Part shown: positions 1 to 10,050 of the stretch, in pieces
Layout: every line of letters starts with the position of its first letter
Position numbering within the stretch: the stretch's first letter is position 1
Assembly (NCBI GenBank): GCA_004194705.1
Contig: SADC01000171.1
Span: 62,001 to 126,000, forward strand
Direction of reading: 5' to 3'
DNA: 64,000 nucleotides
Source: Ditylenchus dipsaci
Lineage: Eukaryota; Nematoda; Chromadorea; Rhabditida; Anguinidae
Translations under genes and position numbers: made by a program
The notes under the pieces: generated by a model
What the model was told of the DNA's origin: nothing
What the model saw: the letters and a program-made list of their open reading frames with translations, nothing else
Databases searched by the model: none

Positions 1-371
1 GGAGGCACAGTGGTCGAACGCTTCCACAGAGTGGTCAGTAACATGAGGGCGACGATGATGGCTGCAGATGACGGTGAGCAAGATGAGGACTATGTGAGCA
101 ATTCCCTGCTCTTATATTCTGTTTAATTTTAAAGTATTCTAGAACAAGGTGGCCGATCTTTTTGAGGCCTGTGCTGAGGTTACATACTTGGAAAGAAATG
201 AGGATGTCCGTGCTCAGTTCATTTTCGTCTTGTGGAGCGTGGTAATATTTCAATATTTACTTTTCTGGCCGCTAGGCAATTATCCAATTAGTGGAAGCTA
301 TTTGGTTATCATTTTCTCAGTCTTACTTGTTTCAGGTGAAGGAAGCTGAAGACACCTTACCGAATCCGTAG
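1..371 (+). CDS. Family U gene, 3' exons only (copy 1, cut by window start)
   Basis: Three exons are visible: 1-93 (ends GAGGACTAT before GTGAGC), 143-241 (33 codons, reading NKVADLFEACAEV..YLERNEDVRAQF) and 336-371 (VKEAEDTLPNP, stop TAG). All junctions are phase 0 and the acceptors are TCTAG and TTTCAG. An AATAAA signal lies at 422-427. It is a paralogue of the complete-looking copy at 11629-12709, with most changes in the first half of the middle exon. The product is acidic and I do not recognise it. The coding start lies outside the window. Confidence 0.6.
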
Positions 372-1052
372 TACCTGTTATCTCTGCTATACTCGTTACG
401 TTGTAATGTTGTTGTTGTCAAAATAAAGAAGCTTTTCACGCGTGTTTTACGTAGATGGGGATCAAGCCCATTATTCATGCATTTTGTATTTGCGCTGCAA
501 ATTGGGTTAAAATTGCTTTTTTTTGCTTGCGTTTTTTCGTCACCTATATTCTCCTACTGCTTATGGTTTCGTTGGCGTGAATCAGGAAATCCCAAATTGT
601 ATCTTCGAATCGCCACTAAGTTACATGAAGGAGCCGTTATGTTGGATGACCGTTATATTAAGTTTTCTAATTTCTTGACCGAATTGTCATATGGGGCCGT
701 TTTATCGAGTTTTGGCCTATTTAGCTGTAGAAGTAACTACTGAAGGGATGAACTTATTTAATGCGATGATGCTAACTTTTTGATCAAAATTCGACATTTC
801 GCCTTGGAGTGCCAAGGTAAATCAATAGGAAAGGGAATGGCTGCCCTGCTGCATTATGGGGCTGCTGCATGAAGAAACGTTAGTATGCATACATTTATAC
901 GCAGTCAGAGTCACTCTCGAGTGATTCGTGTCTCAGGTATGTGTGCGCATAACATCCTCAAGCAACCAAGCCTCCTGTGCTCCCGAAGGAGACGCTTAGA
1001 AATGCGCGCATTCAGTTACCGTAGACATAATTTCAAGCTAGACTTTTGATCG
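372..1052. other. Block A flank, no recognised gene
   Basis: This follows the family U poly(A) site and is partly repeated at 12710-13137. The stretch around 920-1040 carries a degraded form of the TGTCTCAGGTATGTG / GCGCAT palindromic motif seen at 29.4, 33.5, 42.4, 44.6 and 57.2 kb. I see no coding signal. Confidence 0.5.
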
Positions 1053-1054
1053 TA

Positions 1055-1867
1055 CAGTCAACCCTCGATATAGTGGCCCCCTTGGGAACGGCCATAGGGG
1101 CCACTATATCGAGGGGCCACTATATCAACGGGTCACTATATCGAGGGGCCACTATATCGAGTTTTTCTTTACAAAATTGTCATAGGGGGCCACTATATCG
1201 AGGGTTGACCTTTTTAACTATAAACCACTGAAGCTATGAACTTATTCAATACCTTAATACTTTACAGTTAGTACCATTTTTTCAGTGATAAATCGATACC
1301 CTCTATATTGAGAACCGATTGTGAAGAGGTTGATTGGGCAATCTCCCAGTAATAAATAAAAAACGTAATAGTCTAGTTAAAGTGAAATAGTCGAGGTAGC
1401 TCATTGGTAGGAGCATCTGAATCCGCTGAAAGTTGGCAGTGGGTTCGGTAGTGGATTTTCAGTCGAAGAATATTTTTTTCGACTTTAACTATTTCGTGTC
1501 AATTTTTCTCAAATTTAGCTGGTAATCCCCTGTTCATTACAGCTCTTTGTTACGACCTACTTCTGCTGTTTTCCAAGAGACAGAAAGTGACGTTTACAAC
1601 AATAGGAATAAATATTGTAGATGGTGTAGGTTTGAAAACGACAAAAATTGAAAATACTAATAAAAAAAGGTTTTTGACTAACTACTTTGCGATAAAAATC
1701 ACATGTTTTCCTTGGGGGCCGTTATATCGAGGGTATGTTTTCTTAGTCGGGACCGGCCATAGGGGCCACTAAATCGAGGGTCTAACTCCTTATGTTTTGG
1801 TCAAATCCAACCAAATAGGGCCAAAGCGGCCACTATATCGGGGGGCCACTATATCGAGGGTTGACTG
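1055..1867. mobile_element. Pogo/Tigger-like non-autonomous element with cargo
   Basis: The tips are CAGTCAACCCTCGATATAGT and its inverse, flanked by TA at 1053-1054 and 1868-1869. The duplicated block at 13133-13145 reads straight through (GATCGTAATGCATTGC), giving the empty site and proving a TA-targeted insertion. The word CCACTATATCGAG is iterated about five times near the left end and again at the right end. The centre (1216-1700) carries a tRNA-like segment and no long reading frame. Confidence 0.9.
1387..1465 (+). other. tRNA-like segment (SINE head or tRNA pseudogene)
   Basis: GGTAGCTCATTGGTAG followed by GAGC matches a tRNA D-arm/A box. A weak B box (GGGTTCGG) follows about 40 bases on, but acceptor, anticodon and T stems do not pair properly. 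It is flanked by an imperfect inverted pair (AGTTAAAGTGAAATAGTCGA at 1377; TTCGACTTTAACTATTTCG near 1478). I do not call a functional tRNA. Confidence 0.3.
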
Positions 1868-2800
1868 TAATGCATTGCTTGTTTTGCCATTGTTTGTCCC
1901 ATACTGAAAAACACGATGAAACCATCAAATGGTCAATATTCAAAATGCCCCGAAAACCATTTTTTTAGACCCGTAGCCAAAAATCATCCTTTTTCGATCC
2001 TCTGACAGTTTTTTGTCCGTGATGTAGAGCAAAAAAATAAGTCTGAGATGCTTTTTTATTAAAAGTTGCGTGACGCAACTTTTAATAAAAAAATATTTTC
2101 GCATTTCAAAAAAATAATAACGGAAAAAATAAATGGTCCCCCGCCAATTCAAAAATTACAAATTGCCATGACTAGGAAGAGGTCAGGTCCTTTAAGGCTT
2201 AGGTAAGGGTAGGCCATGTTAGGTCTTACTCAAACATGTTGTTCTTACTCTTTTAACCATCGAGAAAGCCTTTTTGGTACGTCCTAATATAAAACCATAA
2301 AATGGGTTGTGGGTTTTTGTAAATTTTGCATACAAGATTGGCTAGAAAACCAAGACCAAAATTTCTAGAAATGACCAAGGTTCCAAGACAAGACTTTCAG
2401 TCAAAATTGGTGCGAGACAAGATCTTGGCCAAGATCTTTTCTTCTTTCTGTCCCAAAAATGTCTTTTTTAATCGGTTTCAGCTAGTAATAATTACTTGAT
2501 AGGCTTTTAAGCATTTTCTACAGTTAACAGTCAGTAAAAAAGTGCTGGTTTGCTTTAATGACTTTCAGGCATATCAGAAAAACATAATTGGAATTTTTTT
2601 TCAACAAACATTGGCATTGTTCAGAGTTGAACATGAGGCGGCCCGACACCAGGTCGTGCTGAGAAATTTAAAGCCCTTTTTGGGGCCTGCACACTGTTGT
2701 CGTATACTTTGATAATGATTAAAAATGATGTTCATAGAGGGAGTTTTTTGCAAGTATATTTCAAAAAAAACATGTGGCTAGGGTTGACGGCAGTGCTGTT
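1868..2800. other. Block A tail and degraded repeats, no gene
   Basis: 1868-2050 is repeated at 13138-13320. 2190-2300 resembles one half of the AGGCTTAAGGCAAGGGTAGG palindromic element found intact at 31278 and 43852. The remainder to 2800 shows no coding signal. Confidence 0.45.
2052..2092. repeat. Perfect 19-bp hairpin
   Basis: TTTTTTATTAAAAGTTGCG, loop TGA, then the exact inverse. In the second copy of this block (about 13313) the corresponding sequence runs GATGCTTTTAATAC without the hairpin, so it arose or was lost after duplication. Confidence 0.8.
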
Positions 2801-2918
2801 TGGAGTGCTCGAAAAAAATCTTTTTTTGGATGTTGTTACTATTCTCAGCTTGTGGTAATATTTTACACCCATTCTTTTTTGCTCGAAACTTTTATTTTTC
2901 CATAAATGTTTTTAGGTT

Positions 2919-3236
2919 ATGCCTCCAGAATCCCGAAACTCGATGGCTCATTCTGACTGTAATTGGCGCAAGAAGTCAACAGCTAGTGAGAATCAGGTGT
3001 TCGACGCTAAAGACAACAGAATCGTCTGCTACTATTGTCAATGGCGTGACGCTCCTTGTACTTCCCATAAGTAAGTTTTCGCTGAGGCGTTCAGTTTTGT
3101 CAACTTTTGTTCTGTTTTTAGCATGTTCGAAAGAAATAAAGTCAATTGCCCTCGATTTAGCCAGCGTTCGGATGCCCAATATGCAACAATAAGTAGTTGT
3201 CGCCTCATATCGAAATCGATTGCCCTATTTCCAAGA
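2919..3236 (+). CDS. BED-like zinc-finger exon pair, likely hAT-derived (copy 1)
   Basis: Exon 1 (2919-3070) begins MPPESRNSMAHSDCNWRKK and includes VCYYCQWRDAPCTSHN; exon 2 (3122-3236) begins MFERNKVNCPRFSQ. The 51-base intron has GTAAGT..TTTTTAG ends. The two exons sum to 267 bases, exactly 89 codons, and a GTACGT donor follows. The spacing C-x2-C..M-x3-N-x3-CP-x-F resembles the BED finger at the start of hAT transposases, with the usual His replaced by Asn. That assignment is inference. Later exons were not found. Confidence 0.4.
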
Positions 3237-3835
3237 GTACGTCTTTTTCCCTTTTTTTCATCGAATATTCAAAACTTTTTGATATCGGTCTTCCTGTGAA
3301 TTTAAGGTTAGAAATGAGGATAGCTATTTCTAAAGGCACATGCACGTTTAGGAGGCTGTTTGTGGATGCTGGAACAGACTATTCACTAAGAATCTTGAAA
3401 ATAGAATTCTCTGTTTCAATTGTTTCCCCAAAATTATTCAGTTGGTGCGGTTTTTTCACTTTCCGTTTGCTTGTACAAATGCTGACATCATGTTTTGAGA
3501 TTAAGAGCTACCAAATAAGCTATTGACTAAGTGAATATTGCTTCAGAAATTCAGATAAAATTTTGAGGATACGACTAAGAATCTTAACCGGTATTCGAGT
3601 GCAAATTCTTTGTCGCATTCTTTCTTTTTTATCTAAATTTTTTAAACAACATCTACTTCATGAGAACCTCATTTGGTAGCCTTGAAACTTAGTTATAAGA
3701 TGGAAATAAAGAAATTCTTTGAAAATGTTAAGAAAAAGGTGCGGCCATTTCTGACTGTAATGATTGATTTAGCATCCGCAAACAGCCTCCTCATTGTGAA
3801 TTCAGCTTTAGTGTGTCTATTATAAAAATTATGGA
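3237..3835. other. Block B spacer, no recognised gene
   Basis: AT-rich sequence shared in part with 14900-15283 and 20220-20407. Small frames exist but nothing family-like was seen. Confidence 0.4.
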
Positions 3836-4812
3836 CAGTCTAGGCCAATCGACCGGCGTTATCAACCGGTTGATTTGCCGATGGGCCAAAAGTTGATCAC
3901 TTTTCTCAACCGGTTGATTAACGGGAAATCAATCGACCGGTGGATGGTTGATGTGGCGGTTGATAAGCAAAAAATCCCAAACAACCGGTTGATCAACCGG
4001 AAAACAATCAACTAGTTGATGGTGTATGTGGTGGTGGAGCACTTTACCTTTACCCCACCATTCAATTAACCTTGACCCCCACTAGCAAATCAGCTTGGGA
4101 GGCAAAATTTTTTCCATGTTTCAATACCAATATTTTTTTGCATAAAAATAATTAAAAATTGCAAATATATTGTTTTTGAGACCTGTTTTTTTAAAATTTC
4201 AAAGTAAAAAATTTCAAATTAAAATTTTTTTGCCTTGTTCCCCCAAGCTGGTTTTCTGGTGGGGGTCAGGATTAATTGAGTGGTAAGGGTATATAGATAA
4301 ATTTAGCCGTAGCGGTTGATTACCGAAAATTTTTTATCAACCGGTTGATAAACCGTGGAAAAGACCGAAAATTTCACCAAAACTAACCTACCGTATCCGT
4401 TCTAATTATAGACCCCCTCGACTTTGAGGGTCTATATCTTGGAGGAGAGAAAATATTTTGCAAATCTGTTTGATACATTTTCTTAACTCCCACGAGCTCT
4501 ACCGATTCCACTTTTTAGATTTTGGTTGAGCACCCGAAAATTTCGAGATCAAATTCAAAATTTTCCGATTTTTAGGAGGTTGAAAAATTATAGACCCGGG
4601 TCTATAATTAGAGCGGATACAGTATCAGTTGACCGTTTGATCAACCGGTTGATCAACCAAGGACCAATCAACCGATGGATAGTCGATGTGGCGGTTGTTT
4701 ACTGAAAAATCCGAATCAACCGGTTGATCAACCGGAAATCAATCAACCGGAAATCAATCAACCGTTGATGGTTAATGTGGCGGTTGATAAAATCCACGCG
4801 TGGCCAAGACTG
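3836..4812. mobile_element. CAACCGG-word element (copy 1)
   Basis: Ends are CAGTCTAGGCCA and its near-inverse TGGCCAAGACTG, flanked by an imperfect 8-base repeat (ATTATGGA / ATTATGAA), which suggests a hAT-type insertion. The palindromic word TCAACCGGTTGATCAACCGG is iterated in both arms (3860-4020 and 4320-4790). The interior between 4030 and 4300 has no gene. It contains the nested element at 4391-4622. Sister copies are at 15478-16254 and, broken, at 20408-22165. Confidence 0.7.
4391..4622. mobile_element. CCGTAT-type MITE, word ATAGACCC
   Basis: Inverted ends CCGTATCCGTTCTAATTATA / CTGTATCCGCTCTAATTATA between TA at 4389-4390 and 4623-4624. The sister block at 16020-16040 (AACCTATTAGTTGACC) lacks it, giving the empty site. 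It shares its inner architecture with 23181-23440. Confidence 0.85.
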
Positions 4813-4928
4813 ATTATGAAATAGAATTTGTCTTTCTTTGTATTGTGTTGTCGGTTTTAGTTGCATTATGATCTACGGTTTTATAGGTTAGCAGTTACTG
4901 AAGTTGGCTACAATCAAAAATGCTTAAT

Positions 4929-5129
4929 ATGTATGCAAACCAGCACAATGTCTCTGTCGATGATGGTGTCGGTGGTAACGAAGGCTCGCTCAATCAATCC
5001 ATTGTCCAAAACTTTTGTGCGAATATATTTGTTTTTCCACTTTGTTGTTGTTCAGCAAATGTTCTTGGTGTTGCAGTCAATAGAAATAAAGAACAGAGAA
5101 GTAGTGCACAAGGTTTTGCCAAGGTTTAA
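4929..5129 (+). pseudogene. Family U first-exon copy with divergent 3' end
   Basis: Reads MYANQHNVSVDDGVGGNEGS, against MDANQHNVSGDDGVGGNDD in the 11629 copy. After about 17 codons the sequence is unrelated to the parent exon, with no family U donor. It runs to a stop at 5127-5129, with an AATAAA near 5089 inside the frame. An identical tail occurs at 16372 and a variant at 22505, so this truncated fusion was duplicated as a unit. Confidence 0.4.
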
Positions 5130-5360
5130 CCACAAGGTTTAAGTTAAATAAATTTGAATTTGGATATCGGGAAAATTTCGGGATTTTCGAAAAGTGAGCG
5201 GTCGGGACACGAGATTTTGAACTTTGAAGCGGCGGGAAGGGGGAACGAGAAAGTGATTATTTTCGGGATTCTCAAACCGGGATTCCCGTGGGATTCCCGT
5301 CCCGCTGCCAACCCTAGGTTTAACCACTCAGTTTTATTATTACTTTAGGCTAAATTTCGG
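5103..5360. repeat. CGGGATTCCCG-rich repeat (copy 1)
   Basis: About 250 bases beginning near GGTTTAACCACAAGG and ending CAACCCTAGGTTTAACCAC, carrying runs such as CGGGAAAATTTCGGGA and GATTCCCGTGGGATTCCCG. Near-identical at 16557-16800 and divergent at 19252-19490. Confidence 0.7.
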
Positions 5361-5778
5361 GAGCAGGACAATTGACCGCCTAGACAGGGTACTTGACATA
5401 ATTTCGTCGGACCAAAAATTCGTCGGCCTAAATAATAAGCAAAAATAAGAAGCAAACTAAAAATAAGCAAAAGCTTAGTTATATTCTTCTTTTTTGTTCC
5501 TTTTTTCAGCCCTTAGTTAAGGCACCCTATAAAACGGCTTCAAAAATGTCACAAAAGTGGCCAAACTCTCCAACGCCTACTGATCACCATGTGGTTTTGG
5601 CTATCTTTGTGCCGAAAAAGTATTGTCCCTACGATGTTTCAAACGGTATTCGGCAGGATCGAACCTGCAGTTGTGAAATTGGCCAGTCAATTGACCGTTT
5701 CACAACCCTAGCCGAACTTCGGAATCTCTAAATTTTTTAGATAAAAAAAATATGCCCAATAAAATCACCAAAATTCAG
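5361..5778. other. Block B end and intron-like sequence upstream of SLC22 exon
   Basis: 5361-5530 matches 16800-16975. Beyond it the copies diverge. 5649-5716 can fold into three hairpins (ends TTCGGC/GCCGAA; GTTGTGAAA/TTTCACAAC; GCAGG..CCTGC with a B-box-like GGTTCGATCC) on the minus strand, tRNA-like but not a canonical cloverleaf. Confidence 0.35.
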
Positions 5779-5985
5779 GTAAAAGTAGCTGGCAAAAAAG
5801 CTATGATCATCCCATTTGCCACCCTTGGCATTCTTGCTGCTATAATGGCCCTCCTATTTTTGCCGGAAACTAAAGGTCTGGCTCTTCAAGAGACTATTGA
5901 AGAAGCGGAAGGCACCAGCGGCCAACACGAACTCCAGCCATTACACTCTGATGTAAAAGATGGGGAACATGTCAAGAACAAATAG
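5779..5985 (+). CDS. SLC22-like organic ion transporter, last exon
   Basis: The exon opens after an AATTCAG acceptor and reads VKVAGKKAMIIPFATLGIL, then IMALLFLPETKGLALQETIE, ending LHSDVKDGEHVKNK-stop (TAG 5983-5985). It holds the last membrane helix followed by the PETKG motif and acidic cytoplasmic tail that close SLC22 and related major-facilitator sugar/organic ion transporters. Only about 68 of the usual 500-600 residues are present. No upstream transporter exon is visible in the window; sequence to the left is block B. It is probably an orphan exon or the end of a gene cut by rearrangement. Confidence 0.75.
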   Translation, partial: VKVAGKKAMIIPFATLGILAAIMALLFLPETKGLALQETIEEAEGTSGQHELQPLHSDVKDGEHVKNK

Positions 5986-6115
5986 TTATTCTCACATATG
6001 CAATACATATGGTCAACAACAACTACAAGGCCACATTTTAAAATTTTTTTATTTCTCAGGTTTTTACCCACTTTATAACGACTATAGAACTTGTAGTTTT
6101 GTTAGAATTAAAATA

Positions 6116-6370
6116 CAGTCGACGATCGAATTAGCGAGCACACCTCAAGTTCGTTCCCGCTAAGGGTGCGACGCTTTTTACCTGATTTTTATTGGTCAGT
6201 CTAGACCTAAAAATAATAAGGATATCAAATTTGCCAACTGTTTTTGAAAAATCTACGATATTTTTTTTTAAAAACCCCCTATTTAAACCGAAACTGAAAA
6301 AAAACTCTGAAAATTAGGCTAAAAATAGAGTCGGACGCTAGGCCGGAACGAACTTGAGAGGCGATCGTTA
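6116..6370. mobile_element. Pogo-like MITE, degraded right end
   Basis: The left tip TACAGTCGACGATCG is followed by AAGTTCGTTCCCGCTAAGGG. The inverse (CTAGGCCGGAACGAACTTGA) leads to GCGATCGTTA, where the terminal GACTG is lost. Same family as 39494-39920. Confidence 0.65.
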
Positions 6371-6437
6371 AATTTTTCATATTTTCCTAGTGCTCACCAT
6401 ATTGTTTACCTTACATTATTTTCAACATTTGTGTTTA

Positions 6438-6694
6438 CCGTATTTTCTCTAATGAGCGACCTCCCTAAAAGTCGGAGAATGCACCCGAACTTCTTTTTGT
6501 TGATTTCACAACTTTTTCTTAGATTTTTTGGAAACTAAACCGTCAAATTCAGTATTTTCGCATATTTGAGATTCAGGACTTTTCTTTGTAAGGTCATGTA
6601 ACATCGAAAAATCTTATTAAATTTGAATCCCCGAATGAAGAGTACTGGGTACATTTTCCGACTTTTGGGAGGGTGTTTATTAGAGAAAATACGG
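6438..6694. mobile_element. CCGTAT-type MITE, word TAATGAGCGACC
   Basis: Inverted ends CCGTATTTTCTCTAATGAGC and CCGTATTTTCTCTAATAAAC between TA dinucleotides (6436-6437, 6695-6696); 257 bp. Internal pairs TCCCTAAAAGTCGG / CCGACTTTTGGGAG. Confidence 0.75.
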
Positions 6695-7625
6695 TATTCA
6701 AAATAAGAATTCTCGGCAGGCTGATTTCCGGCCAAAAAGACGATGTTTATAGTTTTTCAGGAGGATCTATTTTACATGTTATTTTTTGACCTGGTCTTCA
6801 CTGCTGCTTTTTTGGCTTGTGCCTGTGCTCAGGCCATTTATTGACAGTGTTTTTCGGGACTTCTTTCTTGTAGCCCCAAATTCCATACAGTTAAAACTCG
6901 ATATAGTGAAAATTTTGTTCTCGCCTAGAGTCTGCTTTACCTTAATTTGGAAATCTTCGACCAGTTTTCTTCGATTGGTGTAGTCTGTAAGGGTCCTAAT
7001 TTTGTGTGTTAGTAAAAAAAGTAAAAAAAATCAATTTTTGGGTCAAGATGTCACAAAATAATTCATGTCTATGCCCTAAATTCAGTCTTATTATTTTTTA
7101 ATGCACAATTTGAAGATTTTTGCTTGTTATTTGCCAGATTTTCTACAAAACAATTTTTCATTTTGTAATTTTGTTTGCTTGCCTGTTCACAGGGGCTTAA
7201 AATTCAAAAACATAATCACTTTAAAAACAACAAAACGCCAAGATATTTCGAAAAAGAATTTCATGAAAATGCTTTATTTATTTTTATTTGCAGCAAAGAA
7301 TATCTAAGCAGATTGAAAAGAACCGTAAATTTTCCAAATATTCTTGCTGCATTTCAGCAAATTTGCTGTTTTTGCGAACCATGGTTTTAACACACATTTT
7401 AGGTGTTAATGCGCCATTTTTACTTCAGAATATATACCTGAATCCAAAATTTATTCAAATGAAGTAATAGTAAAAGACTTACTTTCATTGTGTCCGAATT
7501 AAAATTTATCACAAGCAAAGTGGAGATGACAATGCAATAACGCAAATGTTTATTGGCGAACTCATGTAGCCGAGCTATACAATAACAAAATCAACAACGA
7601 TAGCCAGAAGAGTTACTTGAAGAAG
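6695..7625. other. No recognised gene
   Basis: AT-rich. CAGTTAAAACTCGATATAGT at about 6890 looks like a single stray pogo-type tip. Several small frames are present without family resemblance. Confidence 0.35.
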
Positions 7626-8137
7626 CTATGATCTTTGCAGGAAGTATTTTTCTGGAATCTCCAATTCACTTGAACGGATGGAATTCACGATGTCATGAAG
7701 GTGCTAGCGACCAACAGTGCAGCTAACCGACTGAGCAGTACCTAAAGAGCAAAAGATTACGAGCTCTTAAAGAAATAAAAGAAAACAACATATCGAAAAT
7801 CTCCTTAACGGTTCCTTCAAGCTTCCTGGCCATGGATCGAGGACGCATCGGTCTGGCAATGTTGGTAATTTGCTCCACCGAAAGGTTTCCAGCGAGCTTA
7901 ACTTAAAATAGAAGAGCATTTGCTGGTAAAAGCGCATAGTGTTCGTGCCATTCTTGACTTTCTTTCTGTCTCTTGGCGGTTCTTTCAACACCTTAACTAT
8001 GAGAGAGAGGCGACAGACGACACGACATCAATCTTAGCAACACGGTTCTAGATAGTCAACTTGCAAGTCACTTTCCGACCCTTCCAGTCAGCTGTGGCTT
8101 TTGCGATGTCTTCACCAGTCTTGCACGATTGAATCAC
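7626..8137 (-). pseudogene. RPL12: Ribosomal protein L12 (uL11) pseudogene, 5' truncated
   Basis: Three segments align with the central and C-terminal parts of eukaryotic RPL12. 8137-7950 reads TGEDIAKATADWKGRKVTCK, then NRVAKIDVV and VKVLKEPPRDRKKVKN; 7902-7798 reads AGNLSVEQITNIARPM and SMARKLEGTVKEI; 7741-7626 reads GTAQSVSCTVGR then HLHDIV and LEIPEK. Two introns of about 47-57 bases sit between them, the first with degraded borders. It is broken: a TAG replaces the invariant Gln of the IQNR motif, a second TAG follows GR, and two extra bases shift the frame near 8009. Residues equivalent to the first 40 or so (the start and GPLGLSPKK region) are absent. Retained introns show it is not a processed copy. 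Confidence 0.85.
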
Positions 8138-8345
8138 CTGAAAATACAAAAAATATTGGACAAGATAAACGACGGAAAAAATGCAAAACCACGGTGTTTT
8201 CCGTACAATTTATTTACCAAAAGCTTACGGAGACGAATTTGACGACAGAGTTCGACGACAGAGCTCAGAAACTTAAGATCGCCAGTGATGTACCCAAAGC
8301 AGAAAAATATTGCAAAAGTAAAAAAAGGGTCGAATACCAAATCAC

Positions 8346-8670
8346 TTCTCGCTGAATGCCACATATTTGGACTTCAGAAAAGCGAAGCTGATCAAAGACT
8401 TTGCTAGCAACCATAGCCAAATTAGAGTAGTTGTCTTCTGCGTCATAAATACAAATCAAGAGCAATGCATCTGCTGAATTGGGCTTGTCCACATTTCCGA
8501 TAGAGATTCCCAGCTTGGTATTCTTGCCACCCTTGTCACCGACAATGCAGAGATAGAGTCTTTCATCAAGAAGGGCCTTTGCTTCGACATCATCTTGAGC
8601 GTGTTTTGACTTGATAAAGACGAACCATCTGACTCGGAGCACATTCTTCTGGTGGTGACCATCTTTAGCT
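8346..8670 (-). CDS. Exon with VGDKGG..GNVDKPNS motif, possibly transposon-derived
   Basis: An open exon of 325 bases between a TTTTTAG acceptor and a GTGATT donor. Key stretches are DDVEAKALLDERLYLC, IVGDKGGKNTKLGISI, GNVDKPNSADALLL and IYDAEDNYSNLAM. About 75 bases downstream, at 8300-8235, comes YITGDLKFLSSVVELC. The paired motifs (GDKGG..TKL..GN and GDLKFLS) resemble a transposon-associated protein group I associate with invertebrate genomes, but I cannot name the family with confidence. It lies immediately 5' of the truncated RPL12 and may have displaced its first exons. Confidence 0.4.
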
Positions 8671-8753
8671 CTAAAAACGAAGAATTTATTTTTGCATGAG
8701 ATGCTCCAAATTTGCATTTTTAGAGCTTTTCTATACACCGAAACGTAGCCCAT

Positions 8754-10050
8754 ACATTCAGCTACTCGAAAAGTTGAGCCGAATTTTGTGATGATGTTAT
8801 TTTAGAAACTAGAGACCACTTGAAGCAAACAAGTGGCATTTTCCCGAGTAAAAATAGGGGTTTTTGCGTTTTTCATCTAACTTTTGCATAAAACACCCTA
8901 AATTTGCATTTTTTGCATACTTCCTTGGTACCAAAATGTAGCAAATTTACTCCTCTATTAAGCCCCCGGTTTGTTTTTTTAATGATATGAGAGAATATGG
9001 TGGCGAGAAACCCTCTCAAGCTTAACAACCCAAATTTTGTTTGAATATTTTTTACATGAAATATATTGTGGTCTTAAATTTTCAAATGTTTTATAAATGA
9101 GTGATGGCTTGTTCGAAAGCTACATTCAAGGCGAATCTAACCCGACAAAATTGAACAGTAAAACATTTAATATTTATTAACCACCGGTAGAAAACATGAA
9201 CCCATAGAAAATCAAGCCAATTTTAAAATTTTTGATTTGGCGCAAAAATTCTAAAGTGATTATGTTTTTGAATTTTAAGCCCTTGTGTGTTCTAGTCTTT
9301 TTAATTCACATAATCACAGGATGGGCCAAAAAGATGTGGAAAATTTTCAAATTCTCATTATGAGAGCTTTGATTTCTGTTTTGCCGCCTTCTTTTTCATC
9401 TTTTATCAAAAAAAAAATTTTGATAAAAAAAGTTCTGAAGATGAATGTCGCTAAAAACAGCAGCTACTGTCGACTCTCGATTCAAGGACAACACCAAAAG
9501 TTCGTTTCCGCCTAGAGTCCGACGATTTTTTTACCCCGCTTTCTGAATTTTCTCGCTAGTTCTGTTTTAACAGTCAGGTCGCAGATATCGCGAGGATTCC
9601 GATTTTACCGATCGTTTTAAAAAACTAAAAAGTTTTGCTATAAAAAAGGCAAAACCTCGTTTATACGCCATCCCTTCTTTAAAAAACCATCGGCGAAATC
9701 GGAAGCCTTTCAATTTTCGCGACCAGACTGTCAAAACAGAACCAGCGAAAAAAATCGGGCAGGAGTATAGTATATGTAATAGCCGGGAATCTTCACAAAC
9801 CAGGTTTTTTCAACGTTTTAGCACTAAAACCGTACAGAAAACGCGTTTTTAAGGCTCGGAAGGCTATTTTTTCAAAAAAAATTTTGACCTGAAAATGGAG
9901 TGCAAATTTGCACCTTTAAACTTTGGGTCATATCTCAGCATACAAGCATTTTTTGAAATTCAGCTTTTTTAGCTGGATTCCGGAGGAAGTTTTAGTTACT
10001 ATAAGACGTCAAAAAACCTTTTTTCTAAAACAAGAACTTTAATTGGCTAA
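8754..10050. other. No recognised gene; partial pogo-like MITE
   Basis: 9476-9780 begins CTGTCGACTCTCGATTCAAG and contains AGTTCGTTTCCGCCTAGAGT, the same inner sequence as 39494-39920, but its right end is degraded. The rest is AT-rich without coding signal. Confidence 0.45.

Noticed and set aside
7626..8137. UAG read as glutamine (variant genetic code), suggested by two TAGs in RPL12, one at a conserved Gln
   Set aside because: Families U and H2B-like end at TAG in sensible places, the same RPL12 copy has a frameshift and degraded splice sites, and the transposases use CAG/CAA for Gln. Pseudogene decay is simpler.
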